DNA from: Mycobacterium sp. E1747
Lineage (GTDB): Bacteria > Actinomycetota > Actinomycetes > Mycobacteriales > Mycobacteriaceae
NCBI RefSeq assembly: GCF_001667775.1
Contig: NZ_LZJI01000114.1
Coordinates: 24,054-88,053, forward strand
Direction: 5' to 3'
Length of the DNA: 64,000 nt
In this document: positions 63,474 to 64,000 of the stretch, piece after piece
Numbering within the stretch: the stretch's first letter is position 1
How the letters are laid out: each line of letters starts with the position of its first letter
Program-made: the position numbers and the translations under genes
Notes under the pieces: generated by a model
Databases searched by the model: none
Told to the model about the DNA's origin: nothing
What the model saw: only the letters and a program-made list of their open reading frames with translations

Positions 63474-63719
63474 TTACTGGTGGCGGAGCAGCCGCTTGGC
63501 CGTGAACAGCCAATGCAGCGGATCGTAGCGATCCTTCACAAGATTGCATAGATGCGCCGCGATGGAGAACGCCACGAACCGGGTGATCCACGGATGGGCG
63601 AGCATGTAGCGGTCTGCGGCCTCCGAAAGCAGCTCGCCTTCATCGGCGGCCACCTCATAGAGGATGATCAGACCGGCCAACCCGAGCCACGCCCGGTCTG
63701 CGGGCCTCAACCTGGTCAC
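63474..63719 (-). CDS. Small phage-like protein, 81 aa
   Basis: The product begins MTRLRPADRAWLGLAGLIILYEVAA with one hydrophobic helix. It continues with HPWITRFVAFSIAAHLCNLV, a pattern found in small mycobacteriophage and prophage proteins of unknown role near structural genes. The GTG start is seven bases after the stop of the upstream partial gene. Confidence 0.6.
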   Translation of the reverse strand: MTRLRPADRAWLGLAGLIILYEVAADEGELLSEAADRYMLAHPWITRFVAFSIAAHLCNLVKDRYDPLHWLFTAKRLLRHQ

Positions 63720-63722
63720 TGT

Positions 63723-64000
63723 TCAATCCCGGTCGATGAGCTCATGTCGGGATGAGCGGCGGCGTTCGCGGCGGCGGATCGGCGGTGGCCGGCGGATATC
63801 GATCCCCCGCTCGAGGAGCTTGCTGTACGCCTCCCGAATCCACGGCAACAGGTCGTCCTCAACGGTGGACCACAACTCGTCTAGGTCAGCGACGGCGTCC
63901 TGCCACTGCTGGAAGCGTTGATTACTTCGCTCGGTCAGATCGGCTAATTCGCGGCGCAGGACGGCGCTGCGGCGTTCATCGGCGTCGATGCGCCTGCGTT
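63723..64000 (-). CDS. Partial phage-like charged helical protein
   Basis: Ninety-two codons of a minus-strand gene run in from the right edge and stop at 63723. The visible part is helical and charged (RRELADLTERSNQRFQQWQD, then LLPWIREAYSKLLERGIDIR) and ends with a basic tail. The start is outside the window. Probably part of the same integrative element. Confidence 0.55.
   Translation of the reverse strand, partial: RRRIDADERRSAVLRRELADLTERSNQRFQQWQDAVADLDELWSTVEDDLLPWIREAYSKLLERGIDIRRPPPIRRRERRRSSRHELIDRD

Noticed and set aside
1..64000. CRISPR arrays or insertion sequences
   Set aside because: No regularly spaced repeats and no transposase sequence were seen; the repeats found are explained by att sites, operators or coding repeats.

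Overview
The window is high-GC actinobacterial DNA and is almost certainly from a slow-growing Mycobacterium, probably of the M. avium complex type. The markers are a complete mce operon with yrbE genes and Mce-associated proteins, two DUF732 secreted proteins, a Stf0 sulfotransferase, an LppP-type lipoprotein, leaderless promoters, and a backbone whose order and protein lengths match, from memory, M. tuberculosis Rv2314c to Rv2327 plus mez, cysK and cysE. The species call is inference.

Layout. 1-1457: an AbiEi/AbiEii toxin-antitoxin pair whose toxin gene is frameshifted. 1548-5618: a 4 kb island bounded by a perfect 46-bp direct repeat of the 3' part of a tRNA-Met(CAT) gene. It carries a DUF262 plus HNH-type defence-like protein and small unknown genes, has no integrase, and has matching arm-like repeats near both ends. 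5754-8114: two DUF732 secreted proteins and an AhpD-like protein. 8155-19195: TldE/TldD, the UspABC sugar importer, and an arginine/ornithine block (dimethylargininase-like, intact rocD, amino-acid permease, universal stress protein) read away from a divergent Lrp/AsnC regulator. 19354-23069: a sulfatase remnant, an ECF-type transporter with its S-like and both ATPase parts fused, and a divergent MarR gene. 23150-28047: an FHA-ABC protein whose ATPase motifs are degenerate, an acyl-CoA oxidase-like enzyme and an LppP-type lipoprotein. 28237-32986: an assimilatory nitrate reductase fused to a CysJ-like flavoprotein behind a strong GlnR-type box, followed by a decayed copy of its end behind a second GlnR-type box. 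33267-35212: a persulfide dioxygenase-rhodanese protein and a rhodanese membrane protein. 35468-46232: a minus-strand mce operon.

46820-59469 is a sulfur-centred region and the most interesting part. It has a Stf0 sulfotransferase, a YeiH-type exporter with a 54-aa membrane partner, a family 2A encapsulin shell with its cargo cysteine desulfurase (whose N-terminal targeting region holds 57-residue tandem repeats), and a divergent cysteine operon (thioester-like domain protein, cysK, cysE, thioredoxin). That operon is headed by a leaderless 23-codon leader peptide ending in CCCCRCC. A 7-base sequence just after the leader stop can pair with the Shine-Dalgarno of the next gene, which gives a readable cysteine-responsive attenuator. 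Three flavin monooxygenases of the kinds used on organosulfur compounds follow. Most proteins here have very few cysteines, as expected if they must be made during sulfur starvation.

59562-61208 is the malic enzyme mez. From 61374 a second mobile element begins: a tRNA 3' fragment, a complete tyrosine recombinase, a methyltransferase-like protein and small phage-like genes running off the right edge.
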